The notes beneath the pieces are model-generated. The model did no database searches. It was not told the DNA's origin and saw only the letters and a program-made list of their open reading frames with translations. The translations under genes were made by a program, and so were the position numbers. Of a stretch of 64,000 nt of DNA, positions 41,326 through 51,015 are shown in pieces; position 1 is the first letter of the stretch, and the number at the start of each line of letters is the position of its first letter. Source of the stretch: CAVYGN01 sp964413265 (GTDB taxonomy: Bacteria > Spirochaetota > Brevinematia > Brevinematales > JAOACQ01); NCBI GenBank assembly GCA_964413265.1, contig CAYPRX010000004.1, forward strand, positions 42,731 to 106,730. Direction: 5' to 3'.

Positions 41326-42051
41326 TCATTCAAGTGCAAAATAGATATTGCTCAGGGCGGATAATGCTGCCGTATCTGTTTTCAGGACCATTTTCCCAAG
41401 ACTCGTACTTTGAAAACCGGAGTTTATGAGGTTTTCCGCCTCGCCGCAGGAAAATCCCCCTTCAGGACCTATGACCAGTTCTACCCTTTGTGATCTGCCG
41501 CCCGACAGTATATCTCTTAGATTATTTTCCTCTTCAAGCTCCCAGAATAGAATTTTAAGCGAATCTTTAAGCATCATTTCAGGAATCTTTTCAACTGAGA
41601 CTGCTTTGTAAATGGCCATCGGGCTGCTCCTGCCCGTTTGTTTCATTGTTTCAAGAGAGATTCTTTCCCACCTTGCGATTTTTTTCAGACCTCTTTCCTC
41701 TGAAAGTTTAGCGACAGTTCTTTCTGTTATCAACGGTACTAATTCATTGACGCCTATTTCACAAGATTTTTCCACCACCCAGTCAAATTTAACCCCCCTC
41801 GGAATTGCCTGGTAAAGACGCACAAATATCTTTCTTCCCTCTGAAGGACTCATCTCCAGAATCTCAAGTTTTACCGATCCTGGTAATATTTCTTTTATCC
41901 TGACTTTAAGTTCTCCACCCCTTCCGTCTGTCGCCATTATAATATCGCCAGGAGTCTTTCGCAGGACATGAGTTATGTGGTGAACATCGCTGCCGGTTAT
42001 AAAGGCGCTAGTATCCTTAATATTTTCGGCGGGAATGAAAAACTTTCTCAT
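41326..42051 (-). CDS. rsmE: 16S rRNA m3U1498 methyltransferase
   Basis: The predicted protein has 241 residues. Its RsmE motifs are DVHHITHVLRKTPGD, RLYQAIPRGVKFDWVVEKSC, ERTVAKLSEERG and the knotted SAM site LVIGPEGGFSCGEAENLI with LGKMVLKTDTAALSAL. It methylates N3 of U1498 in 16S rRNA. It lies 27 bases after the rubrerythrin gene. Confidence 0.95.
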   Translation of the reverse strand: MRKFFIPAENIKDTSAFITGSDVHHITHVLRKTPGDIIMATDGRGGELKVRIKEILPGSVKLEILEMSPSEGRKIFVRLYQAIPRGVKFDWVVEKSCEIGVNELVPLITERTVAKLSEERGLKKIARWERISLETMKQTGRSSPMAIYKAVSVEKIPEMMLKDSLKILFWELEEENNLRDILSGGRSQRVELVIGPEGGFSCGEAENLINSGFQSTSLGKMVLKTDTAALSALSNIYFALE

Positions 42052-42078
42052 AAGATGCGGTCCGCCTTATTTGAAGTC

Positions 42079-42663
42079 TCAATAATTCGGTAAAAAAAGC
42101 TCGAAAAACGCCCTGGGGTGTTCGCAGACCGGGCACTTTACCGGCGCTTCGGAAGATTCAATTATAAACCCGCAGTTTCTGCATTTCCAGAGGACCTTTT
42201 CACCTTTTTTGAAAACTTCACCGTTTTTCATATTTTGTGCCAGTTTTCTATAGCGTTCTTCGTGCCTCTTCTCAACTTTTGCTATTCCATTAAAAGCTTT
42301 AGCTACTTCAGTGAACCCTTCCTCCTCGGCCGCCTTGGCGAATCCCGGGTAGAGAATCGTCCATTCCTCTTTCTCTCCTTCAGCTGCACTTTCAAGGTTT
42401 TTTGCCGTATCATTCGAAAATGCCACCGGATAAGATGCATTTATATCCAGCATATTGGCGCCATCCAAATTCCTGTATAAATTTTGATAAAAAATTTTGG
42501 CATGCTCTTTTTCGTTTTCAGCTGTTTCAAGAAATATTTCTGCGATCTGGTTGTAGCCTTCAGTCTTTGCCTGAGAAGCATAAAAAGCATACCTGTTTCT
42601 GGCCTGTGATTCACCGGCGAATGCCTTCAACAGATTGAAACCCGTTTTAGAACCTTTGAACAT
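42079..42663 (-). CDS. Rubrerythrin
   Basis: The predicted protein has 194 residues. The diiron domain has AGESQARNRYAFYASQA, ETAENEKEHAKIFY, EEGFTEVAKAFNGIAKVEKR and HEERY, giving the Glu and His iron ligands. The C-terminal rubredoxin-like domain has CRNCGF and CPVCEHP. It reduces hydrogen peroxide in anaerobes. The rubredoxin gene upstream (42763) is its likely electron donor. GAGGAGG precedes the ATG. Confidence 0.95.
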   Translation of the reverse strand: MFKGSKTGFNLLKAFAGESQARNRYAFYASQAKTEGYNQIAEIFLETAENEKEHAKIFYQNLYRNLDGANMLDINASYPVAFSNDTAKNLESAAEGEKEEWTILYPGFAKAAEEEGFTEVAKAFNGIAKVEKRHEERYRKLAQNMKNGEVFKKGEKVLWKCRNCGFIIESSEAPVKCPVCEHPRAFFELFLPNY

Positions 42664-42762
42664 ACTTATAATTCCTCCTCTTTTTATATGCTATATCTAT
42701 TTATTTTTGCCTGGCCGATTATGCAAACTCATGAGAGGTGCCCTCGATTTCCGGCAGTCATT

Positions 42763-42921
42763 TTATTCCTTCTTGAATTCATCTTTCGGAGCGCCACACA
42801 CAGGGCAGACCCAGTTTTCCGGTAAATCCGTAAAACTTGTGCCCGGCTTTACTCCTGAATCTGGATCTCCTGCCGCAGGATCGTAAACATATCCGCAAAC
42901 TTCACAAATATATTTGTCCAT
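42763..42921 (-). CDS. Rubredoxin
   Basis: A 52-residue protein is encoded on the minus strand: MDKYICEVCGYVYDPAAGDP to WVCPVCGAPKDEFKKE. The two Cys pairs CEVCG and CPVCG bind one iron, exactly as in rubredoxin. The gene precedes rubrerythrin in transcription order, so the two form an electron-transfer pair for peroxide or oxygen reduction. GAGGAG precedes the ATG at 42919-42921. Confidence 0.95.
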   Translation of the reverse strand: MDKYICEVCGYVYDPAAGDPDSGVKPGTSFTDLPENWVCPVCGAPKDEFKKE

Positions 42922-42974
42922 TGCAAACTCCTCCTCAGCCTTTTTATTGTTATGATTTTTAACACAGGACTGAT

Positions 42975-43003
42975 ATTTTGATATGAGGGAAAAAATAAGT
43001 CAA
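42975..43003 (-). promoter_or_regulatory. Possible promoter of the rubredoxin-rubrerythrin operon
   Basis: On the minus strand TTGACT (42998-43003) and CAAAAT (42975-42980) are separated by 17 bases. I see no clear PerR-type repeat. Confidence 0.4.
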
Positions 43004-43185
43004 GATTACGAATCGCTTTAAAAGGTTACTCTCCCTACCCCTCCCGCCGGATACCCTTTGATCAATGCTTCTAACCTGCCGTTAAAATTCTGCTTCCCAT
43101 GCCGGGGTTATTATGCATAACTATAGATATCATACAGACCCCTGCTTTATTATCTATTAACAATATATTAACATTATAACGTGGA

Positions 43186-44478
43186 TTAGTTCCAGGTTTG
43201 TGATGGAGGATTACCAGGCTTGAAAAATCTTTTTTTGCTGTTTTCAAGTATATTTAACATACTGCCGAATATTTTTCCCTCCGGCACATTTATACGGGCT
43301 GCACCTTCCTTGACCGCCTGCCTGCCTACAGCTTCCGCTACATATGCGAAGGCTTCAAAATCATAAACAGATGGAATTATCCTGTCAATGGTAAGCTCTT
43401 TTATACTTATAAAATCAGATAATGCCAGAGCAGCGGCAAGTTTCATCCCGTCTGTGATTCTTTTCGCCCTGACATCAAGCAGTCCCCTGAATATCGCCGG
43501 GAAACCAAGGCAGTTATTGACCTGATTGGGAAAATCGCTTCTTCCTGTAGCAGTTATGAACGCACCAGCTTCCGCGGCCTCGGCTGGAAGTATTTCTGGA
43601 TCAGGGTTAGCCATCGCAAATATAATGGGTTTCGCAGCCATTTTTCTGATCATAGCAGCCGTGAGTGCTCCCTTAGCTGAAACTCCGATAAATACATCTG
43701 CATTTTTAACTGCATCTTCCAGTCTTCCCTTCTCTCCGGAAGGATTGGTCATAAGAGCAATTTCCTCCTTTGACGGGTTCATATGAGAGGGTCTTCCTTG
43801 ATAAATAATACCAGCACGGTCACACATTATAATGTTGCGGGCTCCGTAAAAGAGCAGAAGCTTTGCTATTGAAGCACCGGCGGCTCCGCTGCCGTTAATG
43901 ACAGTTTTAATGTCTTTGATATTTTTTCCAGCAAGTTTCAGGGCATTTATAAGGCCGGCCAGAGTTACTATGGCAGTGCCATGCTGATCGTCATGAAAAA
44001 CCGGTATGTCAAGCTCCTCAGAAAGCCTTTTCTCGATCTCGAAACAACGCGGCGCTGAAATATCTTCTAAATTTACGCCGCCTGCACCTGGAGAGATCAT
44101 CTTTACGATTCTTATTATCTCCTCCGTTTCCTGAGATGAAATTATTATCGGGTATGCATCTATCCCTCCAAAGATCCTGAAGAGAAGTGCTTTACCCTCC
44201 ATTACCGGGAGCGAGGCTTTACATCCAATATTTCCCAGCCCTAGAACAGCACTCCCGTCGCTGACAACGAAAACAGTATTGCCCTTGACTGTATAATCAT
44301 AAACCTTTTGTTCATCCGTGCTTATGGCGAGGCATGGTACAGCTACACCAGGAGTATAGGCAAGCGATAATTCCTCTCTGGTCCCGACAGAGACCTTGGG
44401 GATTATTTCAATTTTACCATTGCCTACTCCATTTTTCATATGGTATTCAAGTGCGGCTTTTTCAAGTTCACTTGTCAT
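43186..44478 (-). CDS. Malic enzyme (NAD-type malate dehydrogenase, decarboxylating)
   Basis: The predicted protein has 430 residues. It has LAYTPGVAVPCLAIS, VVSDGSAVLGLGNIG, LEDISAPRCFEIEKRL, VFHDDQHGTAIVTLAGL and NGSGAAGASIA (the dinucleotide site), typical of bacterial malic enzymes. It converts malate to pyruvate and CO2. The length lacks the phosphotransacetylase-like extension of MaeB. A promoter and GGGAGGG precede the ATG. Confidence 0.95.
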   Translation of the reverse strand: MTSELEKAALEYHMKNGVGNGKIEIIPKVSVGTREELSLAYTPGVAVPCLAISTDEQKVYDYTVKGNTVFVVSDGSAVLGLGNIGCKASLPVMEGKALLFRIFGGIDAYPIIISSQETEEIIRIVKMISPGAGGVNLEDISAPRCFEIEKRLSEELDIPVFHDDQHGTAIVTLAGLINALKLAGKNIKDIKTVINGSGAAGASIAKLLLFYGARNIIMCDRAGIIYQGRPSHMNPSKEEIALMTNPSGEKGRLEDAVKNADVFIGVSAKGALTAAMIRKMAAKPIIFAMANPDPEILPAEAAEAGAFITATGRSDFPNQVNNCLGFPAIFRGLLDVRAKRITDGMKLAAALALSDFISIKELTIDRIIPSVYDFEAFAYVAEAVGRQAVKEGAARINVPEGKIFGSMLNILENSKKRFFKPGNPPSQTWN

Positions 44479-44504
44479 AAAAAATGCCCTCCCTTAATTT
44501 AAAT

Positions 44505-44533
44505 ATTTTAATTGTGCATGACCCTTTCCGCAA
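44505..44533 (-). promoter_or_regulatory. Possible promoter of the malic enzyme gene
   Basis: On the minus strand TTGCGG (44528-44533) and TAAAAT (44505-44510) are separated by 17 bases, close upstream of the start. Confidence 0.4.
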
Positions 44534-44580
44534 ACTTTATCTGAAAAATAGCAGAAGCTGCATATTTATCCGATACTCTA

Positions 44581-44609
44581 TTGATTATTTATCTTTTTTA
44601 CAATAAAAT
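44581..44609 (+). promoter_or_regulatory. Predicted promoter of the gene at 44638
   Basis: TTGATT (44581-44586) and TAAAAT (44604-44609) are separated by 17 bases. The leader would be about 22 bases. Confidence 0.5.
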
Positions 44610-44637
44610 AGATTAAATTGAAAATCAGGGGACAACT

Positions 44638-45129
44638 TTGCTTACTCCTGCCGAAACTTTTATTATTTATATGTTCCTTGGACTATTTGCTTTTTTGGGA
44701 ATTATCTTTCTTTTTTCATTCAGCATCGTGCTGAAAAGAAGAAGAAGGGAGATAGATTTACCCGGTTACAGTACTAACGAAAAAATAAATATACCGGCTA
44801 TGAAGGCAGGAAATTACGGCAATAAAATCGGCGGTGATTTCAGAGAAAAGCTTGGCGAGAAAGTTGTCAGGTATATGATCGATTTATCAAATTCAGGTGA
44901 AAAAAAAATCGTAACCGATAGAATCCAGAAAATCATACTTGAATGCAATAAATTGAACTCTCTAAAATTGCCGGCGGAAAACAAAAGAATCATCTCTACC
45001 GTTTTACTCTGGGCAAAGGGGTTCGATATTGACCGGCATACATCGGAGATTAAGATTTTTCAGCACTCTTCCCAGATTATGTACGATCCGGATAAAAGGG
45101 ATTTTCAGCTCAGGCTTTTCGGCAAATAA
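44638..45129 (+). CDS. Single-pass membrane protein, unknown function
   Basis: The predicted protein has 163 residues. It starts at TTG with AGGGGA just upstream. One N-terminal membrane helix (about 8-31, FIIYMFLGLFAFLGIIFLFS) is followed by a basic stretch and a cytoplasmic helical domain. The later part includes VVRYMIDLSNSGEKKIVTDR and HSSQIMYDPDKRDFQLRLFG. I recognise no family. It sits upstream of the PFK gene (68 bases) and may share its transcript. Confidence 0.6.
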   Translation: MLTPAETFIIYMFLGLFAFLGIIFLFSFSIVLKRRRREIDLPGYSTNEKINIPAMKAGNYGNKIGGDFREKLGEKVVRYMIDLSNSGEKKIVTDRIQKIILECNKLNSLKLPAENKRIISTVLLWAKGFDIDRHTSEIKIFQHSSQIMYDPDKRDFQLRLFGK

Positions 45130-45197
45130 TATACCCGGAAAATTGATAAATCCAGTGGAAAAAGCCTATAATTAATCAATCCCCAGGAGGTTTCTGA

Positions 45198-46541
45198 GTG
45201 AATAACGATAGTTACCGTGATTTGACCTCTTCAGACCTTACCATAAAAAGACTTGGAAAGTGCAATTATGATTCTGATTTCAAATATTCAAGCGACCCTG
45301 CCGAAGCAGCTTCAAGCTTCATACCGGAAGATGAAAGAGTACTTTCGATAACCGATAATTCTGCAGCGATTTATTTTCTAAAGAACAATATGCCGATGCC
45401 CTCATTTGAAAAAGCCGGTGCCCGCAAAAAGCTCTTTTTCGAGCCGGGAAAGACAATCTCCGCCATTGTTACCTGCGGCGGACTATGCCCGGGCCTGAAC
45501 TCGGTCATCAGGGGCATCGTCATGATGAATTACTACAGGTATGGAAATCAAATAACATACGGAATAAAATACGGCTACGCCGGTTTTATAAAGGAATACG
45601 GATATGAAGTCCAGCTTCTTACCCCTGAAATCGTTGAGGGAATTCATACTCAGGGAGGGACAATACTCGGTGTATCGAGGGGCCCTCAGGAGTTCCCGAA
45701 GATCGTCGACAGGCTAGTAGAACTAAATATAAAGATCCTCTATACTATAGGGGGCGACGGAACTTTAAAGGGAGCGATCGGCATAGCTGAGGAGGTGTCG
45801 AAAAGGTCGCTGAAAATCTCGGTTATAGGCATTCCAAAAACCATTGATAACGATATTGATTTTATCGACAGGTCTTTTGGTATGGAAACTGCTTATTCCG
45901 AAGCATGCAATTCGATTTATGCTGCGCATACAGAATCAAGGGCTGCCATGAATGGGATCGGCATCGTCAAGGTAATGGGCAGGGAGTCCGGCTTCATAGC
46001 TGCTCATGCCACTCTTGCAACTAATGATGTAAATTATTGCCTTATACCTGAATTTGATTTCAGTATGGATGGTGAAAATGGCTTCCTTTCAATCCTTGAG
46101 AAAAGGCTTCTCAGGAGACACCATGCCGTAATTGTTGTTGCCGAGGGGGCCGGTCAGAAATACGTCTCAGCCTCTGAGAAAAAAAGCTTCGATGCATCGG
46201 GAAACATCAAACTGGGTGATATAGGAATATTTTTAAAAAACAGGATCAAGGAATACCTCGGAAGCAAAAATATACCGACTTCAATAAAATACCTCGACCC
46301 AAGCTACAGCATACGCAGCCGAGCTCCGACTCCGAACGACTCAATATTCTGCTCCCAGCTTGCGCAAATGGCAGTACATGCCGGTATGACCGGAAGGACA
46401 GGTCTTGTCATCGGTTACAGCAATGGCCAGTTTGTACATCTGCCGCTGGAACTTGCTGTCCTAAAAAGGAAAAGGATCGATCTTCACTCACAGCTCTGGT
46501 ATTCCGTAATCGAAGCGACCGGCCAGCCGGTTTCCTTTTAA
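45198..46541 (+). CDS. 6-phosphofructokinase (long form, mixed ATP/PPi signature)
   Basis: The predicted protein has 447 residues. The start is GTG with AGGAGG seven bases upstream. Core motifs are VTCGGLCPGLNSVIRG, GGDGT at 185-189 and PKTIDNDIDF at 213-222. In this family Gly in GGDG points to ATP, while Lys in PKTIDND is typical of the PPi-type lineage. The G-plus-K combination occurs in long ATP-dependent enzymes such as those of trypanosomes. ATP use is therefore likely but not certain. It phosphorylates fructose 6-phosphate and complements Pgi and Pyk here. Confidence 0.93.
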   Translation: MNNDSYRDLTSSDLTIKRLGKCNYDSDFKYSSDPAEAASSFIPEDERVLSITDNSAAIYFLKNNMPMPSFEKAGARKKLFFEPGKTISAIVTCGGLCPGLNSVIRGIVMMNYYRYGNQITYGIKYGYAGFIKEYGYEVQLLTPEIVEGIHTQGGTILGVSRGPQEFPKIVDRLVELNIKILYTIGGDGTLKGAIGIAEEVSKRSLKISVIGIPKTIDNDIDFIDRSFGMETAYSEACNSIYAAHTESRAAMNGIGIVKVMGRESGFIAAHATLATNDVNYCLIPEFDFSMDGENGFLSILEKRLLRRHHAVIVVAEGAGQKYVSASEKKSFDASGNIKLGDIGIFLKNRIKEYLGSKNIPTSIKYLDPSYSIRSRAPTPNDSIFCSQLAQMAVHAGMTGRTGLVIGYSNGQFVHLPLELAVLKRKRIDLHSQLWYSVIEATGQPVSF

Positions 46542-46554
46542 CGGGGTGGGGGCG

Positions 46555-49431
46555 ATGAAAAACACCTTGATTTTACTTACTTTAGTTTTTTTATCCACAA
46601 AACTATATGCAGTTAATTCCGATGCGGAGAGATATTTTAATTCCGGAAAATCTTCTTTCAACGAAGGAGCTTATTCTCTGGCAGCCACTTATTTTCAGAA
46701 AGCTGTCCTTCTGGATCCGGAAAGCCCGCATGCCGATGAGGCTTCTTTTTATATTGGATTATGTTTCTACCAGGAAAGCATTTACGACAAGGCAATCCAG
46801 GCATTCACAAAATTTTCAAATGACTACCCCGATTCTATTTTCAAGGAAAGGGCGGTTTTTATAATCAGCGACTCGTATTTCAAAATGAAGAATTATGAAA
46901 GGGCTGTTCAAAGGCTTAGACTATTTATAAGATCCTATCCTCAAAGCAGGTTAGTCCAGAATGCACATTACCTCATCGGAAACAGCCTGCTTATGTCTGG
47001 TAAATTCGACGAAGCCTCCGATGAATTCGGTTATATCCTGACAAATTACCCCTCCGGTGAATACGCGGGAGAGAGCTTCTTTCGCCTCGGCGAGGCTTAT
47101 TTTTATGACAAGGATATTAGCAAAGCTGTTGATACATTAAGAGGTTTCCTGGTGAAATATCCCTCCTCACCTATGGCTGATGAAGCGGATTTCTTCCTGG
47201 CAAGGTGTTATTATGAGAAAGGCGATCTCGATGATGGGGTAAAGACCTTCACTCGACTGTCCTCTCTCACGAATTTCAATTACTGGCAGGATTCCCTCTA
47301 TTACTCTTCCCTGATTTATATCAGGAAGGATGATTTTGAAGAATCAGTTAAATACCTTTCCACTTTATCCCTCATTTCGAACAGCGATTATCATAATGAG
47401 GCATTGTACAAACTTGGACTTCTGTATAAATTAAGGGGGGACTTGGTAAGGGCTACCGATTATTTCAGCATCCTTATTTCAAGCGGCAAACAGGATGAAT
47501 ATAAGTCTAAAGGCTATCTTGAACTCGCTTCGTGCTATGCAATCGCAGGGGACAATGAAGATGCCGTTAAAACTTATGAAAAACTTTCAGAACTCGGGGG
47601 TGAAAATACAGCTCTCGCGCTTTCAAGGATAGCTGAACTCAAATTCAATAACAAAGACTACATAGGCGCACTTGAGAGTTTTTCCAGAATAAAAAGGGAC
47701 TTTCCTGATACCGAATACGGCAAGAGCGCTCTCTACTGGACAGGCAGATGCTTCCTTGAGCAGGGTAAATACAAAGAAGCCGTGTCAACATTTGAGGATT
47801 ATATCAACATAGAACCTCTTTCAGATAAAGCAGATGAGATAAACCTTTTCATAGGAAACGCCTACGCAGGCATGGAAGACTATGATACTGCACTGGTATC
47901 GTACGAGAAGATCATTAAAAAGAACAATTCATCTTATATTGATGAGGCATTGAATGCGGAAGCGTGGGTTTATGTAAAAAAGAATGAGTATGAAAGGGCC
48001 ATGTCCTTATACAGGAAAATAATCAGTAATTATCCGAAAAGCTCCCTTATATCCCTCGCATATTACAGCATAGGAATCATACAGTATAATTTAAAGGACT
48101 ACGGAGATGCCATTCAAACATTTAAAAAAGTCACCTCTGATTTCCAGGATTCTTCTTATGCCGGGGATTCTCTGCTGAAAATCGGCTGGATCTATTACAA
48201 ACAGGAAAATTTTGACGGCCTGATCAAATACCTGCGCAGTGCAGATAAAAATAATTTCACAGCCGAACAGAAATCTGAAAGTTATAACCTGACGGCTTGG
48301 GCCAATTACCGCCTCAAAGCATATCCTGAGGCCATAGGGGATTTCAAAATTTCAATGGAATTCACTTCAAATAATACCAAGATCCTCGAAGACATGCTGT
48401 ACATAGCTAAATCATATTACAACCTTGAAAATTACACTGACTCCATTGAAAGCTACAAGGAATATATTGAAAAAGCCAGTATATCAGGAATTACAAATGA
48501 CATATCAGCCGCACTTTCAGATATGGCATGGTGTTATGTGAAGACAGGCGATGACCAGAAAGCTGCCGGCATCTTTCAGGAACTGGTTAATAAATATCCT
48601 CAGAGCACTTACACTGCAGAAGCCCTATTCAAACTGGCAGAAAATTATTATAACAATTCGGATTATAAAAATGCGATACTGAATTATGAAAAGATAATCA
48701 ATATATCGGGTGAAAGCGATTTTTTGTCGGCTTCCATATACTGGATGGCCTGGTCTTATTATAATCTGAAAGATAAGATAAATGCTCTGAATTATTTCGT
48801 GGAATACGCTGATAAATACCCGAAGGGAGATTATTCAATAGACTCTCTCCTTCGCGCTGCGAATATCTATTATGAACTTAACAATTATGAAAAGGCCGAT
48901 ATATTCTATAAGAAACTGATATTTCTTCACCCTGGTTCTCCCGAAGCTGAAAAGGCTAAGGTACTTGAAGCCGAAATCGAGCTGAAAGTTCAGAGCGGGG
49001 GAAACGAGGAAAATCTCTATAAGATCCTGATCGATAAAAGTAAAACTTCTGAGGGAAAGGCAGAGGCTATGTACAAACTGGCCATGTTCTATAAAAGAAA
49101 TGGAAAAACCGAAGACGCCGATAAATTGTTCAACCAAATTATTAAAATTTCTACAGGCGAAAATGCAGCCTTATCCACCTATGAGCTGGCGGAGGAAAGC
49201 CTTGATAATGCCGATTATGACAACGCTATAAAACTGTTCGGAAGCATTTTTTACGTATACAAGTTCCCGGAAATCTACCCTCAAAGTCTTTACGGAATAT
49301 CGATGTGTTATTATAAGAATGGAAATCACGATACTGCAAAGCAATATCTTTTAAAACTCATAGATAAATATCCGTCAACTATCTGGGCGGATAAGGCCAA
49401 TGAATTGATTAAGGAAATCAATACGAGATAA
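46555..49431 (+). CDS. Large periplasmic TPR protein
   Basis: The predicted protein has 958 residues. A signal peptide (MKNTLILLTLVFLSTKLYA) leads into about 24 TPR-like repeats through the whole chain, many with the pattern AxxxFxxxIxxYPxSxxxxxA, for example AIQAFTKFSNDYPDS and AIQTFKKVTSDFQDSS. This resembles BamD/YbgF-type scaffolds. It is probably a periplasmic assembly platform. The ATG at 46555 follows GGGTGGGGG. It lies 13 bases after the PFK gene. A precise function is not known. Confidence 0.8.
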   Translation: MKNTLILLTLVFLSTKLYAVNSDAERYFNSGKSSFNEGAYSLAATYFQKAVLLDPESPHADEASFYIGLCFYQESIYDKAIQAFTKFSNDYPDSIFKERAVFIISDSYFKMKNYERAVQRLRLFIRSYPQSRLVQNAHYLIGNSLLMSGKFDEASDEFGYILTNYPSGEYAGESFFRLGEAYFYDKDISKAVDTLRGFLVKYPSSPMADEADFFLARCYYEKGDLDDGVKTFTRLSSLTNFNYWQDSLYYSSLIYIRKDDFEESVKYLSTLSLISNSDYHNEALYKLGLLYKLRGDLVRATDYFSILISSGKQDEYKSKGYLELASCYAIAGDNEDAVKTYEKLSELGGENTALALSRIAELKFNNKDYIGALESFSRIKRDFPDTEYGKSALYWTGRCFLEQGKYKEAVSTFEDYINIEPLSDKADEINLFIGNAYAGMEDYDTALVSYEKIIKKNNSSYIDEALNAEAWVYVKKNEYERAMSLYRKIISNYPKSSLISLAYYSIGIIQYNLKDYGDAIQTFKKVTSDFQDSSYAGDSLLKIGWIYYKQENFDGLIKYLRSADKNNFTAEQKSESYNLTAWANYRLKAYPEAIGDFKISMEFTSNNTKILEDMLYIAKSYYNLENYTDSIESYKEYIEKASISGITNDISAALSDMAWCYVKTGDDQKAAGIFQELVNKYPQSTYTAEALFKLAENYYNNSDYKNAILNYEKIINISGESDFLSASIYWMAWSYYNLKDKINALNYFVEYADKYPKGDYSIDSLLRAANIYYELNNYEKADIFYKKLIFLHPGSPEAEKAKVLEAEIELKVQSGGNEENLYKILIDKSKTSEGKAEAMYKLAMFYKRNGKTEDADKLFNQIIKISTGENAALSTYELAEESLDNADYDNAIKLFGSIFYVYKFPEIYPQSLYGISMCYYKNGNHDTAKQYLLKLIDKYPSTIWADKANELIKEINTR

Positions 49432-49469
49432 GCGGTATAATTTCTCCAATTATTGATAAAATTTTAAGT

Positions 49470-49498
49470 TTGACTTATTATTTAAAATATCCGATATT
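49470..49498 (+). promoter_or_regulatory. Possible promoter of the gene at 49549
   Basis: TTGACT (49470-49475) and GATATT (49493-49498) are separated by 17 bases, about 50 bases before the start. Confidence 0.35.
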
Positions 49499-49548
49499 TT
49501 TCCTAATTAATGATGAAATTGGGGAAAAATTATTTTCCGGAGACGAAT

Positions 49549-51015
49549 ATGAGCAGATTTTATGACGCTTTACCCGAAAGCTTTATGAAGAAGGTTCTGA
49601 GGGGTGAAAATGAGGAAATAGTTGAAAACCTTCTGGCAATAAAGCAGCAGTTTGAAAGGGAGCAGGATAAGGATAGAAAAGTTATCTTCAAAGAACGCCT
49701 CACATCGGCTTTCTGGAATCTCTTTTCGGAGATTGGCCAGAAACTCACTGATAAAACCACGAAAGAAAAGAGATTATTTTTAAGATTCGGCATTCTTGAC
49801 ATGAAATATCTGACACAGGAAGAACAAAAGCTTCTCCTTTCCCAACCATTCGATGAGAATGATCCGGAAAAAACAATCTATTATATAGATGAATGGCTTC
49901 TCGCTATCCTGAAGGGACAGATCAAAGCAAGCATAGTAGATGAATCAGCCAACAAGAAATCTCCAAAAGCAATGGATGTGATGCAGCAGACAAAATTTGA
50001 GAGAATAACCGGCCTTATTGAAGCCAACAAGAAAAACTATTCCAATATTGTGGAAAGAAGAAAAATGCAGGAAGAGGCCATGATCTCACTATCCAATATG
50101 ATTTGCTCGCATCCGATCGACCCGCTTTTCAATACAGCAGATGTATACAATGAGGATCAGCTGAAAAAAATGGATGACATTTCGGAAATAATCAGGGAAC
50201 TCAAGAAAATCGACAAAGAACTCAATATAACAAAAAGATCATATTATGATAACTACGAGGAGATGAAAGAACTGGAATCCTCGCTTGTTGAGACAAAGGG
50301 TCAGCAGGAAATTATTTACTCTGTCGATTCCCATACAGTAGAATCCGAGATAGGCGCGGTCCGTCAGATGGTCAAGATGTGTATAGGAAGGCAGGGGAAC
50401 CATTTTCCGATCCTTTTGAGTTCCTTTATACCAAAGGAGAACAAGGATTACAATTTCAAGAAGTCAGCATATCAAAAATTAAAAGAACTTGAAGATATGG
50501 ATTATACAATCTTTGAAAGGACCTTCAGGCAGCAGACACACAGGATTCCTCCCTATATTATATTGACGCCCGGATATGGAAATTTCGGAATTTGCTGGGA
50601 ACCTTACGATAAATACAACAAAGCATCAAGTAAAGGAAGAATAGCAGTCCCTATATTTTCACGAAATTCAAAAATTTCCTTCGTGATATCGCTGGGTGAT
50701 TTCAGATGGCAGGTAGCTAAAGAAATGGCCGGATATCACTGGATGGACGAAGGCCTGACTGCGAGATATTATACATACCTGGATTCCAATAAGATAAAAG
50801 GCGATATCAAAACCCATTTTATCAATGACTACATGCTCTGGATGATTAAGGAATCAATTGGCATTCAAAAACTTGATAGTCAGGATGTCCGTTATATTTT
50901 CTGGCGCTTCATACCTTTCCCGGATAAAATCAAAGAAGAACTTTCAAATCATGGATTTTACTATAACGACCTTTACAAAAAAGAGCTCAGTTATAGAATG
51001 TCCAAAGAATTTTGA
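49549..51015 (+). CDS. Protein of unknown function next to recG
   Basis: The predicted protein has 488 residues with no signal peptide or membrane helix. The middle part (about 170-260) is helical and coiled-coil-like. The C-terminal part has TPGYGNFGICWEPYDKYN and WQVAKEMAGYHWMDEGLTAR, unusual motifs without a family I recognise. I chose the ATG at 49549, with GGAG six bases upstream; an ATG pair at 49510 has no site. It overlaps the recG start, so the two are translationally coupled. DNA-related work is a guess from context. Confidence 0.65.
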   Translation: MSRFYDALPESFMKKVLRGENEEIVENLLAIKQQFEREQDKDRKVIFKERLTSAFWNLFSEIGQKLTDKTTKEKRLFLRFGILDMKYLTQEEQKLLLSQPFDENDPEKTIYYIDEWLLAILKGQIKASIVDESANKKSPKAMDVMQQTKFERITGLIEANKKNYSNIVERRKMQEEAMISLSNMICSHPIDPLFNTADVYNEDQLKKMDDISEIIRELKKIDKELNITKRSYYDNYEEMKELESSLVETKGQQEIIYSVDSHTVESEIGAVRQMVKMCIGRQGNHFPILLSSFIPKENKDYNFKKSAYQKLKELEDMDYTIFERTFRQQTHRIPPYIILTPGYGNFGICWEPYDKYNKASSKGRIAVPIFSRNSKISFVISLGDFRWQVAKEMAGYHWMDEGLTARYYTYLDSNKIKGDIKTHFINDYMLWMIKESIGIQKLDSQDVRYIFWRFIPFPDKIKEELSNHGFYYNDLYKKELSYRMSKEF

